Positions 1 to 8,592 are shown, counted from the stretch's first letter. The stretch is 64,000 nucleotides of DNA from Pseudanabaena sp. ABRG5-3 (GCF_003967015.1 NZ_AP017560.1:4462048-4526047), one strand, 5' to 3'. The notes: generated by a model from the sequence alone, not told the origin. Numbers and translations are program-made.

Positions 1-7
1 TATCCTA

Positions 8-38
8 TTGAAGAATCGTGCAAAGCACGATTCTTCAA
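8..38. terminator. Hairpin upstream of hypC
   Basis: A perfect 13-bp stem (TTGAAGAATCGTG and its complement) around a CAAAG loop lies just before the hypC ribosome-binding region. No T-run follows on the plus strand, so it is either the end of the preceding transcript or one of the extragenic palindromes common in this window. Confidence 0.5.
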
Positions 39-65
39 TGTCTGTAAACCAAGGAGCTTAAAATC

Positions 66-284
66 ATGTGTTTAGCTATTCCCGGAAAAATTCTCTCTAT
101 TCAAGGGGAAGACTTAATGAGAGTCGGCAAAGTGAGTTTTAGTGGTGTTGTGAAAGAAGTAAATCTTGCCTATTTACCAGAAGCAGAAATTGGTGACTAT
201 GCGATTATCCATGCAGGGGTGGCAATTTCCATCGTTGATCCCGCAGAAGCAGAACAAACATTACTCGATTTGCAACAAATTTAG
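66..284 (+). CDS. hypC: Hydrogenase maturation chaperone HypC/HupF
   Basis: A 72-residue protein beginning MCLAIPGKI, the invariant HypC start. Cys2, exposed after removal of the initiator Met, is the residue that in known HypC proteins binds the Fe(CN)2CO precursor together with HypD and contacts the hydrogenase large subunit. Length is normal for the family. An AAGGAG ribosome-binding site precedes the ATG. hypD starts 11 bases after the stop, which fits the usual hyp operon and the obligate HypC-HypD complex. The rest of the hyp genes and the hydrogenase itself are presumably upstream of the window. HypC is cytoplasmic and is needed only if the cell makes a [NiFe]-hydrogenase. Confidence 0.95.
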   Translation: MCLAIPGKILSIQGEDLMRVGKVSFSGVVKEVNLAYLPEAEIGDYAIIHAGVAISIVDPAEAEQTLLDLQQI

Positions 285-294
285 ATCAACTGCG

Positions 295-1386
295 ATGAAA
301 TATATTGACGAATACCGCGATCGCCAACTTGCTCATGAATATGCCTCAGCGATCGCCTCCATAACTACTCGTCCTTGGACATTGATGGAAATCTGTGGCG
401 GACAAACCCACTCCATTGTTAAACATGGCATCGATCGCCTGATTCCATCAGAAATTACCCTCATTCACGGGCCAGGTTGTCCCGTCTGTGTTACGCCTAT
501 TGCTCTGATCGATCAAGCGATCGCGATCGCCTCACAACCCAATGTCACTTTATGCTCCTTTGGCGATATGTTGCGCGTTCCCGGAAGTAGTAGTGATTTG
601 TTAAGTGCAAAGGCTTCAGGGGCAGATGTACGGATGGTTTATTCCCCCCTTGATGCAGTTAAGCTCGCCCAACAAGACTCTCATCGCCAAGTCATATTTT
701 TTGCGGTTGGCTTTGAGACTACTGCGCCGATTACGGCTCTTGCGATCGCCCAAGCTGCCCAATTAGGTTTGGATAATTTCTCGATTCTCTGCGCCCATGT
801 GCTTGTCCCGCCAGCAATGGAGGCAATTCTGAGCAATCCCGATCACATGATGCAGGGATTTTTGGCAGCAGGGCATGTTTGCACGGTGATGGGCTATGGC
901 GAATATGAAGCGATCGCCCAACGATATCAAGTCCCTATCGTTGTGACAGGCTTTGAACCGATTGATATTTTGCAAGGGATTTATCTATGTATCAAGCAGT
1001 TGGAAGCAGGCAAAGCGGAAGTTGAAAATCAATATGCGCGATCGGTCAAAAAGGAGGGTAATCAACAGGCGATCGCAATGATGCAAGAAGTTTTTGAAGC
1101 GACGAATCGGCAATGGCGGGGCTTAGCAGAGATTCCTGAAAGTGGACTTAGATTGAAGGATAAATATGCTGCTTTTGATGCCCAAAAACGCTTTAACTAT
1201 GAGGATAATGCCCTAGAAATTTCTGAATCTCCGCTCTGTATTAGTGGTTTAATTTTGCAAGGTACAAGCAAGCCCCATCAATGTCCTAGTTTCGGCAAAG
1301 CTTGTACCCCTGAACATCCCCTCGGTGCACCAATGGTTTCTTCGGAAGGTGCTTGTGTTGCCTATTATCAACATGCAGTAAGATAA
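295..1386 (+). CDS. hypD: Hydrogenase maturation protein HypD
   Basis: A 363-residue HypD, the [4Fe-4S] scaffold on which the Fe(CN)2CO group of [NiFe]-hydrogenases is assembled with HypC and HypE. Visible family motifs are [12 protein letters not shown] near residue 35, [10 protein letters not shown] (the CxxC pair) near 65, [19 protein letters not shown], and a C-terminal Cys cluster ([15 protein letters not shown] and GACVAYY). The ATG at 295 ([10 protein letters not shown]) is chosen because an in-frame start upstream at 166 would lie inside hypC and add a meaningless 43 residues. It forms an operon with hypC. A palindrome immediately follows the stop. Confidence 0.95.
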   Translation: MKYIDEYRDRQLAHEYASAIASITTRPWTLMEICGGQTHSIVKHGIDRLIPSEITLIHGPGCPVCVTPIALIDQAIAIASQPNVTLCSFGDMLRVPGSSSDLLSAKASGADVRMVYSPLDAVKLAQQDSHRQVIFFAVGFETTAPITALAIAQAAQLGLDNFSILCAHVLVPPAMEAILSNPDHMMQGFLAAGHVCTVMGYGEYEAIAQRYQVPIVVTGFEPIDILQGIYLCIKQLEAGKAEVENQYARSVKKEGNQQAIAMMQEVFEATNRQWRGLAEIPESGLRLKDKYAAFDAQKRFNYEDNALEISESPLCISGLILQGTSKPHQCPSFGKACTPEHPLGAPMVSSEGACVAYYQHAVR

Positions 1387-1388
1387 AT

Positions 1389-1433
1389 AACCAATTTTGA
1401 TGGGCTGGCAAAGCCAGCCCATCAAAATTGGTT
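1389..1433. repeat. Long palindrome after hypD
   Basis: A perfect 20-bp stem (arm AACCAATTTTGATGGGCTGG) around a CAAAG loop, directly after the hypD stop. Only a short TCTT follows, so it could be a weak terminator or an extragenic palindromic element. Confidence 0.6.
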
Positions 1434-1455
1434 CTTGAATAAATTCTAAAATTCC

Positions 1456-2322
1456 ATGCTCACTAGACATACCCTCCATTTACCCAATCTTGACCTGTCC
1501 TACCTATTGGGCGGCAATGGCTCAGAAGCTTTATTGCTAATACATGGTATGGCAGATTCAGCGATGGTGTGGACAAATTTAGCAGAGCATCTAGGCAATG
1601 TGGGTGGCGATCGCTATCGGATTATTGCGCCTGATCTGCGTGGACATGGTGAGAGCAGCAAAGACATTACCGACTATTCCTTTGCGAGTATTATTGCGGA
1701 TTTAGAGGCTCTCATGGAACATTTGGGAATCACTAGCGCCCATGTACTTGCCCATTCATGGAGTGCCAAAACCGTCGCAATTTGGGCTACCCAAAAAAGC
1801 GATCGCTTTCGCAGTTTGATTTTGGTCGATCCATTTTTTATTGGCAGATTTCCGAGTTGGATCAGGATTACCTTCCCACTGATGTACCGTGTCTTACCAT
1901 TTCTAAAAGTAGTCGGAAACTTCCCAAATTACGAAACCGTAGAAAAGATTGCGCGGAGCCTCAAGCAATATCAAGGGTGGTCAGATTTCCAAAAAACGGT
2001 TTTTCAGTCTAGTCTCAAAGCTAAACCCGATGGTACATGGCAGAGCAAATTTCCACTTCAGGCTCGCGATTTCATCTTTGAAGAAATTATGGATGTTGAA
2101 GGTTTAACCCAGTCCATTGATATTCCCACTTTGTTTGTGCAACCCAAGCAGGGATTGAATCGGCAAGCATGGCAGTTACGCCCCTATCAGAAGTATTTCC
2201 CCAATTTACAAATTTGTGAAGTATTAGGTAATCATTGGGCTTTTTTAGTAGAACCTGAAGCTTTTAATCAGGCGATCGCTAATTTTTTACAAAGCATTAC
2301 AACGACCAATTACCAAGCTTAA
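1456..2322 (+). CDS. Alpha/beta-fold hydrolase
   Basis: A 288-residue alpha/beta hydrolase of the AB_hydrolase_1 type. It shows the oxyanion-hole segment LLIHGMADSAMVW near residue 30, DLRGHGESS near residue 70, and a nucleophile elbow in the variant form HSWSA with Ser at about 101 instead of G-x-S-x-G. The catalytic His is probably in GNHWAFLVEP near residue 260. The substrate cannot be deduced; relatives include esterases and haloperoxidase-like enzymes. It has no signal peptide. It follows hypD after a palindrome, so it is probably transcribed separately. Confidence 0.8.
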   Translation: MLTRHTLHLPNLDLSYLLGGNGSEALLLIHGMADSAMVWTNLAEHLGNVGGDRYRIIAPDLRGHGESSKDITDYSFASIIADLEALMEHLGITSAHVLAHSWSAKTVAIWATQKSDRFRSLILVDPFFIGRFPSWIRITFPLMYRVLPFLKVVGNFPNYETVEKIARSLKQYQGWSDFQKTVFQSSLKAKPDGTWQSKFPLQARDFIFEEIMDVEGLTQSIDIPTLFVQPKQGLNRQAWQLRPYQKYFPNLQICEVLGNHWAFLVEPEAFNQAIANFLQSITTTNYQA

Positions 2323-2398
2323 GAATAATATTGGGAACCGAATAAACGTTGTATAATTGTAACATAGGTTACAAAACCTTCATGGAGGTATTACCAAT

Positions 2399-2707
2399 AT
2401 GAATACCATTGATCTCAAAGAACCGATGGTCATTGATGAGCCAGAAGGACTTGATGAAGCTTTCGTTGCTGAATTATCAGAATTGCCAGAAGCATTGCCA
2501 ATTAAGGAATCTACTGCTCCAAAAATAACCATTACAAATAGCTATACCGTAGATGAGCAAGGTTTACTCAACAATTTTGCAATTATGCCCCCGATGTATG
2601 TTGAGGAAACAGCTTCTACTATGATAGGAAAGCCTTTCCCAATGCAAATCATAGTTTCCTTGCTTATTGTCTCTATAGCTCTTGTAGTTGCACTTTTAGT
2701 TAGCTAA
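2399..2707 (+). CDS. Hlip-derived membrane protein lacking the pigment-binding helix
   Basis: A 102-residue protein. Residues 45-70 (ITNSYTVDEQGLLNNFAI) are plainly homologous to the N-terminus of the two high-light-inducible proteins (Hlips) in this window at 19504 and 19781. The Hlip signature [12 protein letters not shown] is absent. After MYVEETAS the sequence switches to a different hydrophobic helix of about 20 residues (IIVSLLIVSIALVVALLVS). An acidic N-terminal extension of about 44 residues is also unlike ordinary Hlips. A GGAG ribosome-binding site precedes the ATG. It is probably a thylakoid single-pass protein that cannot bind chlorophyll in the Hlip manner. Its function is unknown. 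Confidence 0.7.
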   Translation: MNTIDLKEPMVIDEPEGLDEAFVAELSELPEALPIKESTAPKITITNSYTVDEQGLLNNFAIMPPMYVEETASTMIGKPFPMQIIVSLLIVSIALVVALLVS

Positions 2708-2786
2708 ATCATGCAAAAGCAAGAGGTTGCTTAGTCGTCAAAATGGCACATCTTGCTTTTGTCTATCTATTTCTAGGGAAATGTGA

Positions 2787-2852
2787 CTAGAAGAATTTCT
2801 CATTGTGTTGAGATTAACTCAACAAGAACTAGCCAAAGATATTGGTTCCTGA
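2787..2852 (+). pseudogene. Fossil of an XRE-type helix-turn-helix gene
   Basis: One frame reads LRLTQQELAKDIGS and then a stop, the start of a typical Cro/C1-type helix-turn-helix domain. A stop codon lies just upstream in the same frame and no further helix follows. Too short to be functional; probably the remnant of an antitoxin or phage-type regulator. The call rests on this motif alone. Confidence 0.35.
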
Positions 2853-2870
2853 CAATAGACCTACCTACTG

Positions 2871-2911
2871 CTCAAGAAAGAGAGGATGCTAAGCATCCTC
2901 TCTTTCTTGAG
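2871..2911. repeat. Long palindrome
   Basis: A perfect palindrome with arm CTCAAGAAAGAGAGGATGCT, almost no loop. It separates the XRE fossil from the minus-strand fossil that follows and has no T-run on either side. Confidence 0.6.
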
Positions 2912-2914
2912 GGA

Positions 2915-3079
2915 TTAAGGGCAATCGCCATTAGTATCTTCGGGTAGCTTAGGTGGGAAACCTAAAGCCGCAATTAATTACTCTTTAGTAATGCCCAACT
3001 TCTTAGCAGCAGCATCGTGAGCAATAGCTCAGAGGATATTCCTGCGGGCGATCGCGATCGCCTTTTTGACCGTTTCCAT
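2915..3079 (-). pseudogene. Small decayed gene with two in-frame stops
   Basis: Reading one minus-strand frame from the ATG at 3079 gives METVKKAIAIARRNIL, a TGA, AIAHDAAAKKLGITKE, a TAA, then LIAALGFPPKLPEDTNGDCP and a final TAA. The composition stays protein-like and in phase across both stops, so this looks like a 54-residue gene inactivated by two nonsense mutations. The product is not recognised. An alternative is chance, given the short length. The remaining sequence from 3080 to 3315 is AT-rich promoter DNA for pncB with no gene. Confidence 0.4.
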
Positions 3080-3315
3080 TGCGCTGATCCTTCATAGCAA
3101 CTAGCATTTAAATTAAAAATTACTATAAATATTGTAGTTTCTAGGTAGATAATTTCAATCTTTAGGGAGATTATATATTTTTAAAAGCTTCAAAACATAA
3201 GATTAAATCAAATTTAATCATCTTAATTGAAATCATATCCAATAAAAAATATACTTGCAATTTTGGTAAAAAACACTATAATAAAAACATACCAGCCTCT
3301 ACCCCACTAAAAGTC

Positions 3316-4674
3316 ATGAGCGCTAACACTGTTAATCCTGTTGTTAATCAAGTTGTCAGCCTGAAGTCCGACACATTAAACATCGCTACGGATGAATATG
3401 GACTACTCACCGATCTTTATCAACTGACGATGGGTGCTTGCTATGTGCAAGAGGGATGCGATCGCAAGCGGGCTAGTTTCGAGTTATTTGTGCGTCGTCT
3501 TCCTGAGGGATTTGGATACTTAATTGCAATGGGTATCGCCCAAGCGGTGGAATATTTGCAAAATCTTCATTTCACTTCCGAGCAAATCGCCGCTTTGCAA
3601 TCTACAGGTATCTTTGCTAAGGCAGATCGCCGTTTTTGGGAATTGCTAGCGAACTTCCGCTTTGAAGGCGATCTTTGGGCAGTACCAGAGGGAACAGCGA
3701 TGTTTGCCAATGAGCCTTTCTTGAGAATTGAAGCTCCCCTTTGGCAAGCACAACTAGTTGAGACTTATCTCTTAAACACGATCAACTATCAAACTTTGAT
3801 TGCCACAAAAGCCGCCAGAATGCGTGATGCAGCAGGCGATCGCATTACCCTTTTAGAATTTGGCACAAGACGCGCCTTCAGTCCCCAAGCCTCACTCTGG
3901 GCAGCAAGGGCAGCGATCGCCGCAGGTATGGATGCTACTTCCAATGTTTTGGCGGCGCTTAAACTCGGCAGAAAACCCAGTGGCACGATGGCTCATGCAT
4001 TAGTTATGGCGCTGAATGCGACAGAAGGAAGTGAAGCCCAAGCCTTTAGTGCTTTCCATCAAGTTTTCCCTAATAGTTCTCTTTTAATCGACACCTTCGA
4101 CACGATCGCTGCCGCCAAAGATCTTGCTGAAAAAGTGAAATCGGGCGAGATGCAAGTAAAAGGAGTTCGCATTGATTCAGGTGATATTGCCACCATTTCT
4201 AAAGAAGTAAAAGCGCTACTTCCTGATGCTATGATCTTTGCCAGTGGCGATATTGACGAAGCCGAGATTCTGCGATTGAAAGCATTAGGTGCGCCTATTG
4301 ATGGCTATGGCATTGGCACAAAACTAGTCACAGGTTCTCCTGTAAATGGAGTTTATAAATTAGTAGAAATTGATAATATTCCTGTTTCCAAAAAATCGAG
4401 CGGAAAGCAATCGATCGCCAGTCGTAAACAAGTCTGGCGCAGTTTCGAGAATGGTGTAATCAAAGGTGATCGCCTTACCCATATTTCCGCAACCCCTCAA
4501 CCTGACGAGCAACCCCTCTTAGAACTGATCATGCACAATGGCGAATTATTGAAGCCTTTAGATGATTTGGATGCGATCGCAAAACGTACTCGTAATTCTG
4601 TCCAGTCTTTACCTCAAGCAGTCCGCAACATTGCCAACCCAGCGACAGTTCTGGTAAAAGTTGACATGGTTTAG
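3316..4674 (+). CDS. pncB: Nicotinate phosphoribosyltransferase
   Basis: A 452-residue PncB/NAPRTase, which joins nicotinate and PRPP to nicotinate mononucleotide in the Preiss-Handler NAD salvage route. The N-terminal YGLLTDLYQLTMGACYVQEG is diagnostic. Further family segments are LLEFGTRRAFSPQAS, SGTMAHALVMALN and VRIDSGDI. Length is normal. It stands alone on the plus strand behind an AT-rich 230-base leader. The mazF stop of the opposite strand lies only three bases after its own stop. nadD, the next enzyme of the same pathway, is at 36.1-36.7 kb. Confidence 0.93.
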   Translation: MSANTVNPVVNQVVSLKSDTLNIATDEYGLLTDLYQLTMGACYVQEGCDRKRASFELFVRRLPEGFGYLIAMGIAQAVEYLQNLHFTSEQIAALQSTGIFAKADRRFWELLANFRFEGDLWAVPEGTAMFANEPFLRIEAPLWQAQLVETYLLNTINYQTLIATKAARMRDAAGDRITLLEFGTRRAFSPQASLWAARAAIAAGMDATSNVLAALKLGRKPSGTMAHALVMALNATEGSEAQAFSAFHQVFPNSSLLIDTFDTIAAAKDLAEKVKSGEMQVKGVRIDSGDIATISKEVKALLPDAMIFASGDIDEAEILRLKALGAPIDGYGIGTKLVTGSPVNGVYKLVEIDNIPVSKKSSGKQSIASRKQVWRSFENGVIKGDRLTHISATPQPDEQPLLELIMHNGELLKPLDDLDAIAKRTRNSVQSLPQAVRNIANPATVLVKVDMV

Positions 4675-4677
4675 GAT

Positions 4678-5007
4678 CTATTCCGCAAACATTTCCGCCA
4701 AAATATCAAGAACTTCCCTTTGCTCCTCTTGGCTAATTTGACCAATCTTTTTCACCAATCGAGATTTATCGACGGTGCGAATTTGATCGATGACTATTTG
4801 TCCATCTTTACCCTGAAACTGACAAATAACGCGAGTGGGATAGATTCTGCCTCTAGTTGTCATTGGCGCAATAATCACTGTGGAAATATAGCGATTCATC
4901 TCATCTGGTGAAACAATCACGCAGGGGCGAGTCTTTTGAATTTCGCTACCGATCGTAGGATCGAGATTAACCAGAAAAACATCAAACCGCTTAGCTACCA
5001 CTCCCAT
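4678..5007 (-). CDS. mazF: MazF/PemK-family endoribonuclease toxin
   Basis: A 109-residue MazF-type toxin. The opening VAKRFDVFLVNLDPTIGSEIQKTRPCVIVSPDEMN is the family hallmark: the R of KTRPC and a T/S in the APMTTRG strand are the usual catalytic residues. Known members cleave single-stranded mRNA at short sequences. Its start overlaps the 3' end of the antitoxin gene by 13 bases, the usual translational coupling of such pairs. Intact by sequence. Confidence 0.92.
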   Translation of the reverse strand: MGVVAKRFDVFLVNLDPTIGSEIQKTRPCVIVSPDEMNRYISTVIIAPMTTRGRIYPTRVICQFQGKDGQIVIDQIRTVDKSRLVKKIGQISQEEQREVLDILAEMFAE

Positions 5008-5255
5008 TCATCCTGCTCCCAATCTGTTGGATTAACTTCATCTAAAAGCACATCATCTTGCTGTGTTGCCATTGACGCGAAAGCTTGATCCCAACCAGTC
5101 CGCAATTGTTGGAGAGGTCGAATAGTCAAGCGATCGCCATCAACACTAATTTCAACTTCTGTTTGAATTCCGCTTTGTTCTAGCAAGGTTTTGGGAATAC
5201 GGATGCCCTGAGAGTTCCCAATTTTAATGATCCGAGTTCTGATAGCTGTACTCAT
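4995..5255 (-). CDS. mazE: MazE/AbrB-type antitoxin
   Basis: An 86-residue antitoxin with an N-terminal swapped-hairpin AbrB/SpoVT domain (RTRIIKIGNSQGIRIPKTLLEQSG) and an acidic C-terminal tail (DEVNPTDWEQDEWEW) of the kind that wraps MazF. The start MSTAIRTRI at 5255 is preferred over an in-frame ATG seven codons upstream because the domain begins immediately after it. The pair probably autorepresses through the AT-rich DNA upstream. Confidence 0.9.
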   Translation of the reverse strand: MSTAIRTRIIKIGNSQGIRIPKTLLEQSGIQTEVEISVDGDRLTIRPLQQLRTGWDQAFASMATQQDDVLLDEVNPTDWEQDEWEW

Positions 5256-5392
5256 ATTCAAATAACTTTTCATCAAAAGTAATTACATTGTAACTACTTT
5301 TGACGAAAATTGCCAATCAAGTGCAGTGTATTGACATTGTATATACAAAGACTTAGGATTATTTATGAAAAGGTGTTTCAGAGATTTTAGTT

Positions 5393-5704
5393 ATGTCTAC
5401 GCCATCTCAAAAAACGACAGATCTGACTAAACCTATAAGTAAAACTCGTGACCTGTCGATTAATCTGCGGATTAGTCAAAACCAGCGAGACTTAATTGAT
5501 CGCGCGGCAACATTACAAGGGAAAAGTCGCTCAGAGTTTATGCTAGATTCCGCCTACCAGAAAGCACAGGATGTTCTACTCGATCGCTGTTTATTTGATG
5601 TCGATGAGCAGAGATTTCAACAATTCCTAGACCGTCTAGATGCGCCTGTGATGCCCAATGAACATCTGCGGCAGTTGCTCACTGCTAATGCTCCTTGGGA
5701 TTAA
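5393..5704 (+). CDS. DUF1778 (TacA-like) antitoxin
   Basis: A 103-residue ribbon-helix-helix protein of the DUF1778/TacA family. Key segment: INLRISQNQRDLIDRAATLQGKSRSEFMLDSA, with the conserved E-F near residue 50. The C-terminal half (LDRCLFDVDEQRFQQFLDRLD) is the part that in TacA-TacT complexes covers the acetyltransferase toxin. Only a few bases separate it from the toxin gene, so the two form an operon. Confidence 0.92.
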   Translation: MSTPSQKTTDLTKPISKTRDLSINLRISQNQRDLIDRAATLQGKSRSEFMLDSAYQKAQDVLLDRCLFDVDEQRFQQFLDRLDAPVMPNEHLRQLLTANAPWD

Positions 5705-5710
5705 TCTGTG

Positions 5711-6220
5711 ATGTCCGAATTGGAACAGGTGCTGAATCGACCAGAAAAACTTAATTCATCTCATCAACTCGATCAATTTGATTGTGGAAATGTTCAACTC
5801 AATGACTGGCTGAAACATCGGGCGCTCAAAAACGAATTGCAAGGTGCTTCGCGAACCTATGTTGTTACAGTTGGGAAGGTAGTTATCGCCTATTATTGTC
5901 TAGCGAATGGTGCGATCGCGCAGACGATCTCCACAGGCAAAGTCAAGCGAAATATGCCTGATCCTATTCCTGTGATGATTATTGGACGTTTGGCAGTTGA
6001 TCTTAATTGGCAGGGCAAAAGAATTGGCAAAGCGTTACTGAGAGATGCGATACTTCGCACTTTGCAGGCTTCTGAAATTGCGGGAATTAGAGCGATTTTA
6101 GTGGAAGCAATTTCTGAGGAGGCAAAGCAATTTTATGAGAAGTGTGGCTTTACGGTTTCGCCACTTGCGCCGATGACTTTGATGATTACCATCAACGATG
6201 CAATTTCATCTTTAACGTAA
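5711..6220 (+). CDS. GNAT-family acetyltransferase toxin (TacT/AtaT type)
   Basis: A 169-residue Gcn5-type acetyltransferase. It shows the toxin-family start LDQFDCGNVQLNDWLKHRA, the acetyl-CoA loop WQGKRIGKALLRDA (the R/Q-x-x-G-x-G/A pattern), and the C-terminal FYEKCGF motif with the catalytic-type Tyr. Known relatives acetylate charged aminoacyl-tRNA and stop translation. A GTG three bases upstream could also serve as start. Paired with the DUF1778 antitoxin just before it. Confidence 0.9.
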   Translation: MSELEQVLNRPEKLNSSHQLDQFDCGNVQLNDWLKHRALKNELQGASRTYVVTVGKVVIAYYCLANGAIAQTISTGKVKRNMPDPIPVMIIGRLAVDLNWQGKRIGKALLRDAILRTLQASEIAGIRAILVEAISEEAKQFYEKCGFTVSPLAPMTLMITINDAISSLT

Positions 6221-6334
6221 ATAAATCAAGCGATTTGGGATATTGCTGACTTATCTTAAACTGGTAATAGATAAACATTATCTATTTACCCTGTGTTAGA
6301 CTTTGACTAAATTGTTGCTTAAAAAGAGGCAAAT

Positions 6335-6565
6335 ATGAACTACCGAAATATCATTACAATTGAAGCGGATAAACGAGGTGGTAAGCCTTGCATTCGCCGA
6401 ATGCGTATTACTGTATATGATGTTTTGGGTTGGTTGGCGGCTGGAATGTCTCATGCTGAAATCTTAGATGATTTTCCAGAATTAACTGAGCAAGATATCA
6501 GGGCTTGTTTGGAGTTTGCTGCTGATCGGGAACATAGATTGATGGCTGTTGTGGGTGCTGCGTGA
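6335..6565 (+). CDS. DUF433-family antitoxin
   Basis: A 76-residue DUF433 protein. The motif GGKPCIRRMRITVYDVLGWLAAGMSHAEILDDFP is diagnostic; it folds as a winged helix-type DNA-binding domain and is the antitoxin of VapB45-like systems. Preceded by an AAAGAGG ribosome-binding site. Its TGA stop overlaps the GTG start of the toxin by four bases (GTGA). Confidence 0.9.
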   Translation: MNYRNIITIEADKRGGKPCIRRMRITVYDVLGWLAAGMSHAEILDDFPELTEQDIRACLEFAADREHRLMAVVGAA

Positions 6566-6894
6566 GATTACTATTCGATCAAAACTTGAGCCGTAAGCTC
6601 GTCGGGAGATTGATTGACCTTTTCCCAAACTGTAGCCATGTTCAATTTCATGATTTGGCAGATAAAACTGATACGGAGATATGGGAGTTTGCAAAGAATA
6701 ACGGTTTCTGCATTGTGACTCAAGATGCAGATTTTGCCGAGAGAAGTCGTTTGTATGGTTCTCCTCCTAAGGTGATTTGGTTGCGCTGTGGAAATGTTCC
6801 TACAAGCCAGATTGAGAAAATACTACGTTCTGGAGTAGAAGTAATTCAGGAATTGGGAAATAGTTCAAATATAGATTGCCTTGAACTTTATTAG
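6562..6894 (+). CDS. DUF5615 PIN-like toxin (VapC45/Mut7-C type)
   Basis: A 110-residue PIN-like nuclease. It begins with a GTG start inside the antitoxin stop (GTGA overlap). Family residues visible are LLFDQNLS at the start, HDLADKTDTEIWEFAKNNGFCIVTQDADF in the middle, and the second acidic cluster around TQDADFAE, consistent with metal-dependent RNase activity. Length is typical. Substrate unknown. Confidence 0.88.
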   Translation: MRLLFDQNLSRKLVGRLIDLFPNCSHVQFHDLADKTDTEIWEFAKNNGFCIVTQDADFAERSRLYGSPPKVIWLRCGNVPTSQIEKILRSGVEVIQELGNSSNIDCLELY

Positions 6895-6966
6895 GTAACA
6901 GCATAATCACCCAATACAATCGAAAATTTACACATTTAGCCTTAAGTCAATAAACAGATTAAAACT

Positions 6967-8427
6967 ATGCAGATTCGCCATACTAAGCTAGAGATACCTC
7001 AAGATGATCCATTCAAAAATGATGCATTGGGACGTAAAGATATAGAACCACCACTCACGCAGTTTGTCTCGCAAGCTACAGGTTCATTTGTTCTTGCTTT
7101 AGATGCATCTTGGGGTTCGGGTAAAACTACGTTTCTCGAAATGTGGCAAGTAAAACTCAAACAAGCAGGTCATATTTGTATACATCTTAATGCTTGGCAA
7201 AATGATTTTGTTCCAGATCCTTTAATTGCAATTGTTGGAGAGTTAAAAAAGGCTATTGAAGATTATGCTAGCCAATCTGGAGAGGCAAGCATAATTATTA
7301 GTGAGCAGATGAAGAAGAATAGGAGAATTGTTGACTCACTACTCAAACGTCTACTGCCTTTAGGTGTAAAGATTGCAACACATGGATTAATTGATATTGA
7401 ACCTGCTATAGAAAAAGGATTTGCAGATGCTGCATCATCTGCCGCAGAAGATCTTATAGAAAACTATGAAAAAGGCAAAGCTGAAATTAAGGAGTTTAGA
7501 AAATCTCTTGCGGATCTTGCTAGTCAAGTGGCATCTCTAAACCCATCAGCCAAAGTAGTAATCATAATTGATGAATTAGATCGCTGTCGTCCTACATATG
7601 CGATCGAACTCTTAGAACGAGTAAAACATCTATTTGATGCGTCTGGTGTAGTTTTCATTCTTGGTATTGATCGCAGCCAGCTAAATCACTCAATACGTTC
7701 GCTTTATGGCTCAGAGTTTGATGCAACTGGATACCTCAGACGCTTTATTGATTTAGACTATCGACTACCAGAACCCCAAGTGGGAAATTACTGTAATTAT
7801 CTATTCAAGAGTTTTGGTATTGAAGATTTAATATCAAAAAGGAAGTTTTCAAATTCTATTCAAAAGGACACTGAGGATTTAAAAGTTTATTTGGGTGGAC
7901 TTATGTCAGCTTCAAAAATGAGTTTGAGAGAACAAGAGCAAACAGTATCAAGATTGAGAGTGATTCTTCAAACAATTCCAGTAAATGAGCGTATTTATCC
8001 TATAATGCTCAGTATTCTCGTATTCTTGAGGGAATGTAATAGTTCCCTTGGGATAGATGTTACAGGAGGAGAAATCGATTCTGATAAAGTTGAAAAACTT
8101 ATTTCTATGATTTGTGAAATGCCTAATATTAAGCAAGTTAAGGAATCTTCTGAAAATTTTGATGCAGATGAAATTGAAGCACATCTTCTTGCTGTATTAG
8201 ACGAGTTAAACCTAAATCCTGATCGACTCAAAGATTACAAAAGACTCTCTGGATATAACTTACCATCTTTAGATGACGAATCGATGAGAACGCCTGAAGT
8301 GAGAAAAGCTAGAAAAATCCGTACTAGCGTTGAGAATCTACGAAATCAAGGAGATCATTGTACTGGATTTCAAATCACAGTAGACAGGCTAAAACTCACC
8401 AATCATTTTGTATTGTACGATAACTAG
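6967..8427 (+). CDS. KAP family P-loop NTPase
   Basis: A 486-residue KAP NTPase. Walker A is SWGSGKTTFLEMW at about residue 48-60; Walker B is VVIIIDELDRCRPTYAIELLE near 200, with the DRCRP signature typical of the KAP group. KAP ATPases are STAND-related and are often membrane-associated or part of phage-defence modules. No clear transmembrane helix is seen here, and the middle insertion (about 105-175) is amphipathic. It sits directly after three TA modules and before the ATPase-TOPRIM pair. Its function is not known; a defence role is inferred from context. Confidence 0.8.
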   Translation: MQIRHTKLEIPQDDPFKNDALGRKDIEPPLTQFVSQATGSFVLALDASWGSGKTTFLEMWQVKLKQAGHICIHLNAWQNDFVPDPLIAIVGELKKAIEDYASQSGEASIIISEQMKKNRRIVDSLLKRLLPLGVKIATHGLIDIEPAIEKGFADAASSAAEDLIENYEKGKAEIKEFRKSLADLASQVASLNPSAKVVIIIDELDRCRPTYAIELLERVKHLFDASGVVFILGIDRSQLNHSIRSLYGSEFDATGYLRRFIDLDYRLPEPQVGNYCNYLFKSFGIEDLISKRKFSNSIQKDTEDLKVYLGGLMSASKMSLREQEQTVSRLRVILQTIPVNERIYPIMLSILVFLRECNSSLGIDVTGGEIDSDKVEKLISMICEMPNIKQVKESSENFDADEIEAHLLAVLDELNLNPDRLKDYKRLSGYNLPSLDDESMRTPEVRKARKIRTSVENLRNQGDHCTGFQITVDRLKLTNHFVLYDN

Positions 8428-8592
8428 AATTAATCAACAGGTAATCCATGCTTATATCCCACAAAGTTAAATTATTCTTTTCATATTATAGAATTGAGGA
8501 TTCTGGTGATTGCATTGATTTTCAGCTTTGAGAAAGACGATCTATCAAACTGTACAAGAACAAATTATAGGTAAAGTAACAAAAGTTTTAAT
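8428..8592. other. AT-rich spacer before the ATPase-TOPRIM cassette
   Basis: No gene is seen. It contains the first copy of a degenerate ~50-bp repeat (8494-8543) and then the leader of the cassette. Confidence 0.6.
8494..8543 (+). repeat. Direct repeat, left copy
   Basis: Begins TTGAGGATTCTGGTGATTGC and ends GAGAAAGACGATCT. It aligns along its whole length with 10509-10559 by eye, the HIP1 part being decayed. Together the two copies bracket the two-gene cassette at 8593-10484. Confidence 0.65.

Noticed and set aside
3030-3065. Dense GCGATCGC-like repeats as a protein-binding array or origin
   Set aside because: HIP1 octamers are spread over the whole window, inside and outside genes. No DnaA-box cluster or dnaA/dnaN gene is present.
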